From NCBI GenBank assembly GCA_016699895.1, contig CP064991.1, positions 434,001 through 498,000 on the forward strand: a DNA stretch of 64,000 nucleotides. Direction: 5' to 3'. The translations under genes and the position numbers were made by a program. A model generated the notes under the pieces. It saw only the letters and a list, made by a program, of their open reading frames with translations. It was not told the origin of the DNA and did no database searches. Of the stretch, positions 1 through 8,913 are shown piece by piece; positions within the stretch are counted from its first letter, which is position 1, and every line of letters starts with the position of its first letter. The DNA comes from Candidatus Saccharibacteria bacterium (GTDB taxonomy: Bacteria > Patescibacteriota > Saccharimonadia > Saccharimonadales > Saccharimonadaceae).

Positions 1-1
1 C

Positions 2-268
2 TACAATTTAGCTCTCGGCGCGGCGAGCTCGGGTGATTATGATCTGGTGATTTGCGACGAGATCAACAATGCTGTTCATGACGGGCTGCTGACGATTGAC
101 GATCTAAAGAGGCTGATCGAGCGACGTGCGCCCAGCACTAGCCTCTGCTTAACCGGTCGTAATTTCCCCGAGGAGCTACTAGGTATTGTCGACATCGCGA
201 CAGAGATGAGAAAAATAAAGCATCATTATGACGATGGCTTTCTGGCGACCAAAGGTATCGACTACTAG
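2..268 (+). CDS. Corrinoid adenosyltransferase (CobO/BtuR family), 5'-truncated by window edge
   Basis: The reading frame is open from base 2, so the N-terminus with its P-loop lies outside the window. The visible C-terminal part contains YDLVICDEIN, then LTGRN, then a PEELL-type helix and TEMRKIKHHYDDG, which matches the end of the CobO/BtuR family (ATP:cob(I)alamin adenosyltransferase, a P-loop fold). In that family the DE pair is the Walker-B-like motif and the KH-x-D-x-G segment sits near the C-terminus. The family transfers the adenosyl group of ATP to cobalt(I) corrinoids in the cytoplasm. Nothing else in the window belongs to cobalamin metabolism, so the role would be salvage only. The next gene, typA, starts 68 bp downstream and appears to have its own promoter. 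Confidence 0.75.
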   Translation, partial: YNLALGAASSGDYDLVICDEINNAVHDGLLTIDDLKRLIERRAPSTSLCLTGRNFPEELLGIVDIATEMRKIKHHYDDGFLATKGIDY

Positions 269-336
269 CGCTTTTTCCCTATTTGTGCTATGATACTAAA
301 CAAAGGAAGGCTCGATAAAGGGCTATTTTTATTGAA

Positions 337-2154
337 ATGAAATCTGATTACATCCGAAACATTGCGATTATCGCCCACGTCGACCACGGTAAAACGACGA
401 TGGTGGACGGTCTATTGAAACAATCAAATACCTTTCGCGACAACCAAGCCGAAATGAATCAAGAATTGATCATGGATAGTGGCGACCAGGAACACGAGCG
501 CGGCATCACGATTACGGCCAAACAGACTAGCATTTATCACGGCGATTACAAAATTAACATTATCGACACGCCAGGTCACGCTGATTTTTCGGGCGAAGTC
601 GAGCGCACACTCAATATGGCCGACGGCGTGTTATTGATCGTCGACGCCCAAGAAGGCCCGATGCCGCAGACGAAATTTGTCCTCGGCAAAGCACTCGAAC
701 TCGGTCTCAAACCAGTAGTCATTATCAACAAGATTGATAAGCCCGCCCGTCGGATTGACGAAGTCGAGGACGAGTTGGCTGACCTATTCCTAGAACTAGC
801 GACTGATGATAGTCAATTGCATTACCCAGTCTATTACGCGATTGGTCGCGAGGGCAAAGCCTGGACTGCGGTGCCAAACAATCCGAGCGAGCATGCCGAC
901 TTGACGCCGATTTTCGATGCGATTATCAACGATATTCCAGCGCCAACTGTCAATAGCGATGGCCCGTTGCAGCTGCTTGTGACGAGCTTGCAATACGATT
1001 CATTCCTCGGTAAATATGCCATCGGTCGTGTCACGAGAGGTCAAGCCAAGCGTGGACCAGTCGTGCTCATCAAACGTGACGGCACTGTGATGGCTACTAA
1101 AATCGAGAAAGTCTTTGGCTACCGTGGTCTCACTCGTGAGGAGATCGAAGTCGGTCAGACTGGCGATATTGTCGCTCTCGTCGGCGTCGGCGATGCTCAT
1201 ATCGGTGAGACGATTGCCGACAAGGACACCCCAGAGGCACTGCCGACTATCGAAATCGAAGCTCCGACGATCAGTATGTATCTCGGCCCGAACACCAGCC
1301 CGATGAAGGGCAAAGAAGGCGAGTTTACTACTAGTCGCCAGATCGGCGATCGATTGAAAAAGGAACTCGAAACCAACGTCAGCTTGCGCGTTGAGGACAA
1401 TGGTATCGGTTTTACGATTTCAGGTCGTGGTGAATTGCACCTCAGTGTGTTAATCGAGGCGATGCGCCGCGAAGGCTATGAATTTGAGGTTGGTCGTCCG
1501 CAAGTGGTTACTATTACCGAAGACGGTGTTGAAAAAGAGCCGGTCGAGGAACTCTATGTTGAGGTTGCGCCAGAATTTATCGGCGCTGTTAGCCAAGAGC
1601 TCGGTGCGCGTCGTGCCGAGATGCGCGGTCAGGAGCAGACTGGTAGCGGCACAGCGCGGATGGATTATATTTTACCAACTCGTGCATTGATCGGGCTACG
1701 TAACCTACTATTAACCGCCACCAAAGGTACGGTGATTATGAACAGCTTGCCGCACGGCTATCAACCGCTAGCTGGTAAGATGCCGCGCACTCGCAATGGC
1801 GCCCTGATTGCCTTTGAGGCTGGCACGACAACGCCGTATGCTCTGCAAGCAGCCGAAGCCCGCGGTGAGTTATATGTTGGTGCCGGTACCGCTGTGTATG
1901 CCGGTATGATCATCGGTCTCAATCGCCGCGGCGAGGATATGGAAATCAACGTTTGCAAAGCCAAGCAGTTAACCAACATGCGTTCTAGTAGTAGTGACGG
2001 AGTGGTGCAGCTGACGCCGTTTACCGATCTGAGCCTAGAGCAATGTATCGACTTTATCGAGGATGATGAGCTACTCGAAGTGACGCCAAAGAGCCTACGT
2101 CTCCGCAAACGCTACCTCGACGCCAACCAGCGTAAACGCGCCGCGAAAAATTAA
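337..2154 (+). CDS. typA: Ribosome-associated GTPase TypA/BipA
   Basis: 605 residues, the usual length of TypA/BipA. The N-terminal GTPase domain shows G1 AHVDHGKTT (residues about 12-20), the switch region RGITI, G3 DTPGH and G4 NKID. It is followed by the EF-G-like domain II, domains III and V, and the BipA-specific C-terminal domain ([12 protein letters not shown], then NMRSSSSDG near residue 550). The protein binds the 70S ribosome like EF-G and assists 50S assembly and stress adaptation. A TATGAT -10 candidate lies at 289-294. The stop is followed by a 13-base C tract and by a copy of a dispersed intergenic repeat. Confidence 0.97.
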   Translation: MKSDYIRNIAIIAHVDHGKTTMVDGLLKQSNTFRDNQAEMNQELIMDSGDQEHERGITITAKQTSIYHGDYKINIIDTPGHADFSGEVERTLNMADGVLLIVDAQEGPMPQTKFVLGKALELGLKPVVIINKIDKPARRIDEVEDELADLFLELATDDSQLHYPVYYAIGREGKAWTAVPNNPSEHADLTPIFDAIINDIPAPTVNSDGPLQLLVTSLQYDSFLGKYAIGRVTRGQAKRGPVVLIKRDGTVMATKIEKVFGYRGLTREEIEVGQTGDIVALVGVGDAHIGETIADKDTPEALPTIEIEAPTISMYLGPNTSPMKGKEGEFTTSRQIGDRLKKELETNVSLRVEDNGIGFTISGRGELHLSVLIEAMRREGYEFEVGRPQVVTITEDGVEKEPVEELYVEVAPEFIGAVSQELGARRAEMRGQEQTGSGTARMDYILPTRALIGLRNLLLTATKGTVIMNSLPHGYQPLAGKMPRTRNGALIAFEAGTTTPYALQAAEARGELYVGAGTAVYAGMIIGLNRRGEDMEINVCKAKQLTNMRSSSSDGVVQLTPFTDLSLEQCIDFIEDDELLEVTPKSLRLRKRYLDANQRKRAAKN

Positions 2155-2159
2155 TATCT

Positions 2160-2172
2160 CCCCCCCCCCCCC
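2160..2172. repeat. Poly-C tract (13 C)
   Basis: An uninterrupted run of 13 C begins a few bases after the typA stop codon, in the convergent typA/gpmA intergenic region. It could be a length-variable simple repeat or a consensus error. It is outside any coding region. Confidence 0.7.
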
Positions 2173-2202
2173 AGGTCCTGCTATTTAATCTCCCGCACAA
2201 AA

Positions 2203-2327
2203 GATTTCAAAACTCCCTCGGGTCCTGCCGCTCGGTCCGCCCCTAAAATTTTTTCGGTCAATCACCACCGAAAACAATTTTGGGAGCTGCCCCGCCTCAC
2301 GTCACCCGAGGTGTGAGTTTTAAAATC
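2203..2327 (-). repeat. Dispersed structured intergenic repeat, copy 1 (inverted)
   Basis: About 125 bp, reverse-complement of copies at 35137-35253 and 40895-41007. The core is nearly identical in all three, bounded by CTCGGGT and ACCCGAG, and contains an internal hairpin made of TTTTCGGT and ACCGAAAA arms. Outside the core the flanks again pair with each other (here GATTTC-AAAACTC with GAGTTTTAAAATC), but with a different sequence from the other copies. It fills the space between the convergent typA and gpmA genes. Terminator, structured RNA or small mobile repeat are all possible. Confidence 0.8.
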
Positions 2328-2330
2328 TTT

Positions 2331-2969
2331 CTAGGCGTGCGTTTGTTCGATGGTGGTGTGGAGTTCCTGTTTGTCGCTCTCTTTGCCGTCGCTATTGACT
2401 TGGTAAATCAAAATTGTACCAAAAACCATTTCAAATTTGGCAATATCTTTGTCGCTAATGCTCTCTATATATTTGACGAGCGCGCGGATCGAATTGCCGT
2501 GAGCCACAAACAAAATATTTTCACCCGCGAGTAATTTTGGTAAAATTTCCGCCTGATACCATGGCACTACACGGTCGTAAACGTCGTGTAGTGTCTCGCC
2601 ATTTGGGATCGGCTCATCGTAATTGCGGCGGATGGCATTAAATGTGTCTTCGCCGACCTTTTCCTTGACATCCCATTTATTGAGACCGGTGTAGTCACCG
2701 TAATCACGTTCGTTGAGAGGCTCTACAGCCTGGAGCTCTAGGTCGGGTTGACCTTGGGTTGACAGGATATTTTCGGCAGTTTCGATCGTTCGTTTTAGTT
2801 TGCTGACGAACACCTCGTCAAATTTGAAATCGGTCAGTAGTTCACCCATTTTTCTAGCATCGGCGGCACCTTTGTCGGTGATCGAAACATCGGTCCAACC
2901 AGTCCATTTGCCAGCCAAATTCCATTCACTCTCGCCGTGGCGCGCCAAAACTAATTTACCTGAACTCAT
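2331..2969 (-). CDS. gpmA: 2,3-bisphosphoglycerate-dependent phosphoglycerate mutase
   Basis: Histidine phosphatase fold enzyme that interconverts 3- and 2-phosphoglycerate in lower glycolysis. LARHGESEWN near the N-terminus carries the phosphorylated histidine, followed by GWTDVSITDKG, then NERDYGDYTGL and VAHGNSIRAL with the second catalytic histidine. An in-frame ATG lies 15 bp upstream, but AAAGGA within that extra segment is a good Shine-Dalgarno for the ATG at 2969, so I chose 2969 (212 aa). Downstream of ldh on the same strand; with eno close by this forms a lower-glycolysis cluster. Confidence 0.93.
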   Translation of the reverse strand: MSSGKLVLARHGESEWNLAGKWTGWTDVSITDKGAADARKMGELLTDFKFDEVFVSKLKRTIETAENILSTQGQPDLELQAVEPLNERDYGDYTGLNKWDVKEKVGEDTFNAIRRNYDEPIPNGETLHDVYDRVVPWYQAEILPKLLAGENILFVAHGNSIRALVKYIESISDKDIAKFEMVFGTILIYQVNSDGKESDKQELHTTIEQTHA

Positions 2970-2994
2970 GTTAATTCCTTTCATTAATATAGAC

Positions 2995-3939
2995 CTATTG
3001 TATCTGATTTCGGGCGTCGCGTAAAACCTCGGCTGAATGGTGGAGATTAGCGAGCTCTAGGTCGCTGAGACGTGGCGTGAGGACTTTTTCGATACCATGT
3101 TCGCCCAAAATAGCCGGAACTGACAGGTAGAGATCATCAATGTCATATTCGCCGTGCAATAGCGACGACACAGTCATGATCGAGCGTTCATCGCGCACAA
3201 TGGCTTCGACGATACGAGTGGCGCTCATACCGATACCGTAATAGGTCGCACCTTTACGATTGATAATTTCATAGGCGGCGTTACGAGTCGAATCAGCAAT
3301 TGACTGACGAACTTCGTCGTTGATCTCCTTGTTAAACAGATCAGAGGCTTCGTCGAGACTCATGCCGGCAATATTGACGAGACTCCAGGCTGGAAATTCA
3401 CTATCGCCATGTTCGCCCATGATGTAACCGTGGACATTGCGCGGATCGATATCGAAACGGTTAGCCAGCAGATAGCGAAAACGTGAACTGTCGAGCACTG
3501 TACCCGATCCGATGACGCGATTTTTCGGAAAGCCAGTTACCTGGCGAGCGACGTAGGTCATCACGTCAACTGGATTGCTGATGACTAAAATGACGGCGTT
3601 TGGTGATTGCTCGCCGACTCTGCCAGCGACGTCGCGCATAATAGCAGCGTTACGGGTAATCAGGTCGATACGCGTCTCGCCCGGCTTTTGGTTAGTGCCG
3701 GCCGTGATGATGACGACGTCGGAACCTTTGGTGTCTTCGTAGCTGCCAGTGCGAATAACCGATGATTTGGCAAAAGGTGCGCCGTGACTGATGTCCATAG
3801 CTTCGCCCTCGGCTCGTTCTAGGTTGACGTCGACGAGGACGATTTCACTCGCTACACCCTTCATAACTAATGTGTAGGCTACGGTTGACCCGACAAACCC
3901 AGCGCCGATCACCGATATTTTGATTGCCGTTTGTGCCAC
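2995..3939 (-). CDS. ldh: L-lactate dehydrogenase
   Basis: 314 residues, standard for NAD-dependent LDH. The Rossmann motif GAGFVGSTVAY (about residues 12-22) binds NAD; SNPVDVMTYV and IMGEHGDSEFP carry the active-site residues, including the catalytic histidine of the GEHGDSE motif that separates LDH from many malate dehydrogenases. The reaction is pyruvate + NADH to lactate + NAD, which suits a fermentative host-associated lifestyle. The start is GTG preceded by AAGGGTGG. gpmA follows 25 bp downstream on the same strand and eno is transcribed divergently. Confidence 0.95.
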   Translation of the reverse strand: MAQTAIKISVIGAGFVGSTVAYTLVMKGVASEIVLVDVNLERAEGEAMDISHGAPFAKSSVIRTGSYEDTKGSDVVIITAGTNQKPGETRIDLITRNAAIMRDVAGRVGEQSPNAVILVISNPVDVMTYVARQVTGFPKNRVIGSGTVLDSSRFRYLLANRFDIDPRNVHGYIMGEHGDSEFPAWSLVNIAGMSLDEASDLFNKEINDEVRQSIADSTRNAAYEIINRKGATYYGIGMSATRIVEAIVRDERSIMTVSSLLHGEYDIDDLYLSVPAILGEHGIEKVLTPRLSDLELANLHHSAEVLRDARNQIQ

Positions 3940-4019
3940 TTTCCACCCTTTCTACTAGTAATATTATTTGACATGATTTTACCATAACCGGGTCACTTTC
4001 GTAAATAGCAAGGCTCTGC

Positions 4020-4025
4020 TAGAAT
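4020..4025 (+). promoter_or_regulatory. -10 box for eno (TAGAAT)
   Basis: TAGAAT ends 10 nt before the eno ATG, leaving room for only a few nucleotides of leader. No Shine-Dalgarno precedes the ATG, so the mRNA is probably nearly leaderless. Confidence 0.5.
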
Positions 4026-4035
4026 AGATCACGTT

Positions 4036-5307
4036 ATGAGTAAAATTACATCAATCAAAGCACGACAAATTTTAGACAGCCGCGGCAATCCAACGGTGGA
4101 AGCTGTGGTCCAATTAGAGGACGGCTCGTATGGCCGAGCGGCCGTTCCGTCTGGTGCATCGACCGGCTCAGGTGAAGTCTTGGAGCTGCGCGACGGCGGT
4201 TCGGAGTGGGGTGGCAAAGGTGTCACCAAAGCTGTCGCCAATGTAAATAACCAGATCGCCTCGGCGCTGGTCGGTCAAGATGCCGGTAATCAGAATCATA
4301 TTGATCAGGTGATGTTTGACCTTGACGGTACCGACAATAAATCAAATCTCGGCGCTAACGCAATTTTGGCAGTCAGTTTGGCGGTCGCCAAAGCCGAGGC
4401 CGTATCTCAGGATCTGCCGTTTTATCGCTACATTGCTGAAATGACTGGTACGACCGAGATGTCGTTACCTATGCCGATGATGAACGTCATGAATGGTGGC
4501 GCGCATGCGGGCTGGGCAACGGATATCCAGGAATACATGATCATGCCAGTCGGCGCGCCGACTTTTGCCGAAGCCATTCGTTATGGTACCGAAGTCTTTC
4601 ATGCGCTAGCTAAAATTCTGAAAGAGGAAAAATATCCGACAACGGTAGGTGATGAGGGCGGTTACGCACCGCGCGTTCAGCACGGTAACGAAGAGCCACT
4701 CCAGCTGATTTCGCGCGCTGTCGAAGCGGCCGGCTATCGTTTGGGCGAGGATATCGCCTTTGCCTCGGATCCAGCTAGTAGCGAGTTTTATCAGGACGGC
4801 GAATATCAACTGAAAGCCAACAATGAAACCCTCTCGACTGACCAGATGATCGATTTTTGGCGCGAGATGGTCGACAAATATCCGTTCGTATCAGTTGAAG
4901 ATGCTTTGTCTGAGTCAGATTGGGCAGGTTGGACAAAGTTGACCGAGACACTCGGCGACAAGATTCAACTTGTCGGTGATGATCTACTCGTCACTAACAC
5001 GAAACTACTCCAAAAAGCTATAGATGAAAAAGCCGCCAACGCGATTTTAATCAAACCAAACCAGATCGGTAGTTTGACCGAGACGATCGCGGCGGTCAAA
5101 TTGGCCCAAGACAATGGCTTCCGCACAGTTATGAGCCATCGTTCAGGCGAGACCGAGGATACGACGATTGCGCATCTAGCAGTCGGCCTCAACTGTGGTC
5201 AAATCAAAACCGGTTCGCTCAGTCGTACTGATCGTATTGCAAAATACAACGAACTCCTGCGCATTGCTGAGGCTGAACCAGATATGAAGCTTGCCAAACC
5301 GTTCTAA
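4036..5307 (+). CDS. eno: Enolase (phosphopyruvate hydratase)
   Basis: 423 residues, normal enolase length. N-terminal domain with SRGNPTVEA and the loop [10 protein letters not shown]; barrel domain with [33 protein letters not shown] (Mg ligands), GDDLLVTN, and KPNQIGS followed by [11 protein letters not shown], which hold the catalytic lysine and histidine region. It converts 2-phosphoglycerate to phosphoenolpyruvate in the cytoplasm and follows gpmA in the pathway. A strong intrinsic terminator follows the stop by about 20 bp. Confidence 0.98.
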   Translation: MSKITSIKARQILDSRGNPTVEAVVQLEDGSYGRAAVPSGASTGSGEVLELRDGGSEWGGKGVTKAVANVNNQIASALVGQDAGNQNHIDQVMFDLDGTDNKSNLGANAILAVSLAVAKAEAVSQDLPFYRYIAEMTGTTEMSLPMPMMNVMNGGAHAGWATDIQEYMIMPVGAPTFAEAIRYGTEVFHALAKILKEEKYPTTVGDEGGYAPRVQHGNEEPLQLISRAVEAAGYRLGEDIAFASDPASSEFYQDGEYQLKANNETLSTDQMIDFWREMVDKYPFVSVEDALSESDWAGWTKLTETLGDKIQLVGDDLLVTNTKLLQKAIDEKAANAILIKPNQIGSLTETIAAVKLAQDNGFRTVMSHRSGETEDTTIAHLAVGLNCGQIKTGSLSRTDRIAKYNELLRIAEAEPDMKLAKPF

Positions 5308-5327
5308 ATCAATAATTTCGAGATCTA

Positions 5328-5361
5328 CCCGGACGAGTGTGGTTGCTCGTCCGGGCTTTTT
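5328..5361 (+). terminator. Intrinsic terminator after eno
   Basis: Perfect 10-bp stem CCCGGACGAG / CTCGTCCGGG with an 8-nt loop, followed by CTTTTTG. It lies between the convergent eno and phosphatidyltransferase genes. Confidence 0.92.
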
Positions 5362-5369
5362 GATCCGCT

Positions 5370-5990
5370 CTAGCCCTTCCTGTACTCCTGGATGAGCCTA
5401 CTGATGGTTGCAACGTCGGCCACTACAGTGGTTACAACTGTGGTCCACAGAATGAATACGCCGATATCGCTAGGGTTGATCACGATCAAGCTGGCGACCA
5501 AGACGATCTGAGCCACCATCTTGACCTTGCCCCACCACTGAGCGGCGAGGTCGACAGTAGGGCGATGCCACTTGATCCAGGACCGCAGCAACACCGAGAT
5601 GATCTCGGGCACGGCAACCAGACCGACAGCCAGCCACCACCTGAAATCACCAGGATAGTGAAAATAGGCGATGGCGGCCAGAGTTCCGATGATCAAACTC
5701 TTGTCGATCAGGGTGTCCAGGAACTTCCCGGACTCACTGATCTGGCCAGAGCGTCGCGCCAGTTCGCCGTCCCAGCGATCGGTCAGCGCGGCGATCAGAA
5801 AGACGACGGCTGCGAGGATGGCGAACCAGACATCTGTCGACAGGCTGATCAGCAGGATCACGATCGGAACTGGGCCGAGTCGCGCCAGGCTGATATGGTT
5901 GGGCCGGATGCCGTGGTCGTAAAACCACTGATACAACCAACCCTCTTCGGGTCGACGCGCCGGCGCTGGCAGAGGATACATCATGGACAT
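5370..5990 (-). CDS. CDP-alcohol phosphatidyltransferase (PgsA-like)
   Basis: 206 residues with about five hydrophobic helices. The family signature DRWDGELAR continued by SGKFLDTLIDK matches D-x2-DG-x2-AR-x8-G-x3-D-x3-D, which binds the metal and CDP-lipid. The enzyme would join a phosphatidyl group from CDP-diacylglycerol to an alcohol acceptor in the membrane; the acceptor (glycerol-3-phosphate or inositol phosphate) cannot be read from sequence. The start is ATG at 5990 with GAAAGGGG upstream. The gene is visibly richer in G and C than its neighbours, suggesting separate ancestry. The next gene upstream encodes a more degenerate member of the same family. Confidence 0.85.
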   Translation of the reverse strand: MSMMYPLPAPARRPEEGWLYQWFYDHGIRPNHISLARLGPVPIVILLISLSTDVWFAILAAVVFLIAALTDRWDGELARRSGQISESGKFLDTLIDKSLIIGTLAAIAYFHYPGDFRWWLAVGLVAVPEIISVLLRSWIKWHRPTVDLAAQWWGKVKMVAQIVLVASLIVINPSDIGVFILWTTVVTTVVADVATISRLIQEYRKG

Positions 5991-6157
5991 TTCTGCCCCT
6001 TTCCGCGCCGAAGCGCTGATAGAAATAGAAGAGCGAGCGGATTAGATTAGGTGCTTTCCGCGCACTCGGAACAGTAGATATCGTACAAGTAAACAGATAA
6101 TTTTGCAAGGATAGCTACATTAATGAACTAATGCTTTCATTTTGTCAAGTTATAGGG

Positions 6158-6163
6158 TATAAT
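6158..6163 (+). promoter_or_regulatory. -10 box (TATAAT) for a leaderless start at 6172
   Basis: A consensus TATAAT ends 8 nt before the ATG at 6172 and there is no Shine-Dalgarno. This spacing puts the transcription start at or next to the start codon. Confidence 0.65.
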
Positions 6164-6171
6164 CAGCTCTC

Positions 6172-6945
6172 ATGAAGAGGACCGAGAGTGAGTTGCAACA
6201 ATTGCCGAACGATGTTCGCTTGAATCGTTTTGGTCACGTGGTGCGAACTGATCCGTTAGATCTGCGACCTGGTTACCTACGCGACGAAGACGCTAATTTG
6301 CCATTATCTAGGTTGCAGAAAATCCAGAAAAAACTCGGTTGGGCGACGATTGCTAACGGCATGAGCGCCCTGCGACCGCCACTGGCAGCGGCTGGCATCA
6401 CCTTGCTCGCGACTGGCCAACATGAGGCTGGCGTGGCGACGCTGGCTGCAGCCGCTCTGACTGATGCCGAAGGCAAACCGGCCCGATTGACTGGCACGGA
6501 TGACCCGGTTTCTGGTGCTCGTAACGATGTGCTAGCTGACGGTGCCGCCGCAGCCGCTATTGGAATAGGGGCAGTGGTCGGCGGTATTATTCCTGGTGGT
6601 TCGATGCTCGGAATTTATGGGCCAAAAGCTATTAATGGCGTCAATGTTTGGCAGGCGGAGCGCGAAGGTCTCACTGTTTACACCGATAAAATCGATAAAA
6701 CCGTCGAAGCAGCCCGTTGGGTCGTTGCCGGTCTCTACGTGGCGGCATATACTAACGTTCAACCACTCGCTACTGAAATTGACTGGGAAACGGCGGCTCA
6801 CTACGGTATGCTATCGGTGGCAGCCGCTGGGTTATATTCGTCGTATCGACAGATCCGTCGCAGGCAAAAAGCCTCAAAAGCTAAAACCGTAGAGCAAGCT
6901 TTTGTGGCCGATCCAACTGATTCTGAACAATCCGATATTAGTTAA
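6172..6945 (+). CDS. CDP-alcohol phosphatidyltransferase-like membrane protein with altered motif
   Basis: 257 residues. The central part LTDAEGKPAR followed by SGARNDVLAD is recognisably the CDP-alcohol phosphatidyltransferase signature, but the second aspartate of D-x2-DG is glutamate (DAEG) and the spacing between AR and G is one residue longer than usual. Several hydrophobic alanine/glycine-rich helices surround it (about residues 60-90, 120-145, 180-200, 215-230). The N-terminus is hydrophilic and the C-terminus basic. It may be an active variant with a different acceptor or a non-catalytic paralogue. The gene overlaps the end of the convergent rarA gene by 4 bp. Confidence 0.6.
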   Translation: MKRTESELQQLPNDVRLNRFGHVVRTDPLDLRPGYLRDEDANLPLSRLQKIQKKLGWATIANGMSALRPPLAAAGITLLATGQHEAGVATLAAAALTDAEGKPARLTGTDDPVSGARNDVLADGAAAAAIGIGAVVGGIIPGGSMLGIYGPKAINGVNVWQAEREGLTVYTDKIDKTVEAARWVVAGLYVAAYTNVQPLATEIDWETAAHYGMLSVAAAGLYSSYRQIRRRQKASKAKTVEQAFVADPTDSEQSDIS

Positions 6946-8123
6946 TCACGCGGCACTTCGTCGGGTAAATAGCCCTTCTCATGTTCGAAACCAGCTTGCC
7001 ATTTGTAATCCTTGCCGTATCCGAGGTCTTGCATCAGTTTCGTTGGCGCATTCCGTACATGGAGGGGTATTGGTGCGTCAGGGAATTGTTCAGCCAGCTG
7101 CTGGGCTCGACCCCACAGGTCATAACTTTCGCGCGATTTCTTGGCTCGGGATAGTGCGACGACAACATGGCTCAGAATAATTCCGCCCTCTGGCATGCCA
7201 ACGCGTTCGATCGCTATAAAAGCACTCGTCGCTAGGTTCAAAGCTCCATTGCCGGCGAGACCGACATCTTCACTGGCAAAAATCACCATCCGGCGAGCAA
7301 TAAATTTCGGATCTTCACCGGCAGCTACCATACGTGCTAAATAATAGAGAGCTGCCTGGTCGTCGCCGGCACGCATTGATTTAATAAATGCTGAGATCGT
7401 ATCGTAGTGCCCATCGCCTTTTTTGTCGTAACGCGGTAGTTTACGCCCAGCGGCTTGTTCGACTGTATCAGAGGTGATCTTTTGACGGTTTTTGATCAGT
7501 CCCGCAGCCACCTCTAGGGCGCCGAGTGCGGTTCGAGCGTCACCATTCGCGAGTCTCGTTAACGTCTCGATAGCATCCTCGGTGATTTTCTTTTCCAGTT
7601 TTTCTAGCTTGATTGCCCGTTCAATAATTTTGGCGATAGCGGCGTGATCTAGTTGCTCTAGGACGATAACTCGCGAGCGCGAAATCAGCGGCGCGATCAC
7701 CTCGAAACTAGGATTTTCCGTCGTAGCACCGATCAGGCTGATCAGTCCGCTCTCGACATGGGGTAAAAAGGCGTCCTGCTGGGCTTTGTTGAAGCGATGG
7801 ATTTCATCAACGAACAAAATCGTGCGAATTTTGAGATTCCAGTTTTGTCTGGCGCGCTCGATCACGGTTTCAACATCGGCTTTTTTGGCGCTGACGGCTG
7901 AGATCTCGATAAAATCTGCCGTCATTTCGCTCGCGATGATCCGTGCCAAGGTGGTTTTACCGGTTCCTGGTGGACCCCACAATATCAAACTGACCGGTTC
8001 TCGGGCCTCAACGATCTTGCGCAGCGTACCGTTCGTGCCGACCAGCTTTTCCTGACCAATCACCTCATCTAACGTCTTTGGTCGCATGCGCTCGGCTAGC
8101 GGTACTCGTTTGCTCTCTTCCAT
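6942..8123 (-). CDS. rarA: Replication-associated recombination protein A (RarA/MgsA AAA+ ATPase)
   Basis: 393 residues from ATG 8123 ([15 protein letters not shown]). AAA+ motor with Walker [12 protein letters not shown], Walker [11 protein letters not shown], sensor 1 GATTENPSF and arginine finger region; the C-terminal MgsA/WHIP domain includes [12 protein letters not shown] and the LPDEVPRD ending typical of the family. It acts on stalled replication forks and SSB-coated DNA. The frame stays open far upstream, but those codons overlap the divergent SPFH gene; the start at 8123 is supported by the family N-terminus and by TACAAT ending 6 nt before it, implying a leaderless mRNA. Confidence 0.93.
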   Translation of the reverse strand: MEESKRVPLAERMRPKTLDEVIGQEKLVGTNGTLRKIVEAREPVSLILWGPPGTGKTTLARIIASEMTADFIEISAVSAKKADVETVIERARQNWNLKIRTILFVDEIHRFNKAQQDAFLPHVESGLISLIGATTENPSFEVIAPLISRSRVIVLEQLDHAAIAKIIERAIKLEKLEKKITEDAIETLTRLANGDARTALGALEVAAGLIKNRQKITSDTVEQAAGRKLPRYDKKGDGHYDTISAFIKSMRAGDDQAALYYLARMVAAGEDPKFIARRMVIFASEDVGLAGNGALNLATSAFIAIERVGMPEGGIILSHVVVALSRAKKSRESYDLWGRAQQLAEQFPDAPIPLHVRNAPTKLMQDLGYGKDYKWQAGFEHEKGYLPDEVPRD

Positions 8124-8129
8124 ACATCT

Positions 8130-8139
8130 ATTGTACAAT
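8130..8139. promoter_or_regulatory. Symmetric divergent -10 element ATTGTACAAT
   Basis: A 10-bp palindrome contains TACAAT on both strands. On the minus strand it ends 6 nt from the rarA ATG (leaderless). On the plus strand it precedes a leader with AAGGAGG ahead of the SPFH gene at 8164. The two promoters therefore overlap almost completely. Confidence 0.6.
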
Positions 8140-8163
8140 ATCTGTATAAAGCAAGGAGGATCT

Positions 8164-8913
8164 ATGGAATTCGTGGTAATAGCAGTAACGTTACTCGTAC
8201 TATATTTCTTGGGTAGTCTAAAGGTTATCAAACAGTACGAGCGAGGTATTGTATTAACCCTCGGTCGATTCACTGGGACACGCCAGCCTGGTTGGCGAGT
8301 AGTGTGGCCATGGTTCCAGCAGATGACGCGTGTCGATGTTCGCTCGACGCCAATCGACGTGCCAAAACAAGAAGTCATCACCAAGGATAATGTGACCGTT
8401 GGCGTTGATGCCGTTGTCTATTTCCGTGCAGTAGTACCTGAAAAAGCCGTACTCGAGACTACTAACTATATCTATGCAACCTCACAGTTTGCTCAGGCGG
8501 CACTGCGTGACGTGACGGGCAACGTGAGCCTCGATGATCTGCTGAGCAAGCGTGATGAAATCTCTAATCAGATCAAAGCGATTGTCGATAAACAAACTGA
8601 GCCATGGGGTATCGACGTCGAAAACGTCAAGGTTCAAAATATCGAACTACCGTCTGACATGAAACGTGCTATGGCCAAAGAAGCCGAGGCCGATCGACAG
8701 CGTCGCGCTACTATCATTAATGCTGATGGTGAAAAAACCGCTGCGCAGACACTGGCTGAGGCGGCTGAAACGCTCAGCAATTCACCGGGCGCAATTAATC
8801 TACGAACCCTGAACACCCTGGAGCGTATTAGTGCGGAACCGTCACAGAAAACAATGGTATTATTTCCAGTCGAAGTTCTCGATGCACTGCGCGGCAAGAC
8901 TCGGGGTCAATAA
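8164..8913 (+). CDS. SPFH/stomatin/prohibitin-family membrane protein
   Basis: About 250 residues from the ATG preceded by AAGGAGGATCT; the frame is open upstream but the Shine-Dalgarno decides this start. One N-terminal membrane helix (residues about 2-18), then the SPFH domain with QYERGIVLTLGRF and PGWRVVWPW, a VDVR-type strand, and an alanine/glutamate-rich helix EAEADRQRRATIINADGE typical of stomatins. Such proteins form oligomeric scaffolds in membrane microdomains; no enzymatic residues are expected. The stop overlaps the ddl start by one base (TAATG), indicating translational coupling. Confidence 0.88.
   Translation: MEFVVIAVTLLVLYFLGSLKVIKQYERGIVLTLGRFTGTRQPGWRVVWPWFQQMTRVDVRSTPIDVPKQEVITKDNVTVGVDAVVYFRAVVPEKAVLETTNYIYATSQFAQAALRDVTGNVSLDDLLSKRDEISNQIKAIVDKQTEPWGIDVENVKVQNIELPSDMKRAMAKEAEADRQRRATIINADGEKTAAQTLAEAAETLSNSPGAINLRTLNTLERISAEPSQKTMVLFPVEVLDALRGKTRGQ

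Noticed and set aside
5565..6050. Open frame on the plus strand opposite the PgsA-like gene
   Set aside because: Shadow of a high-GC gene; the minus-strand product has a clear CDP-alcohol phosphatidyltransferase motif.
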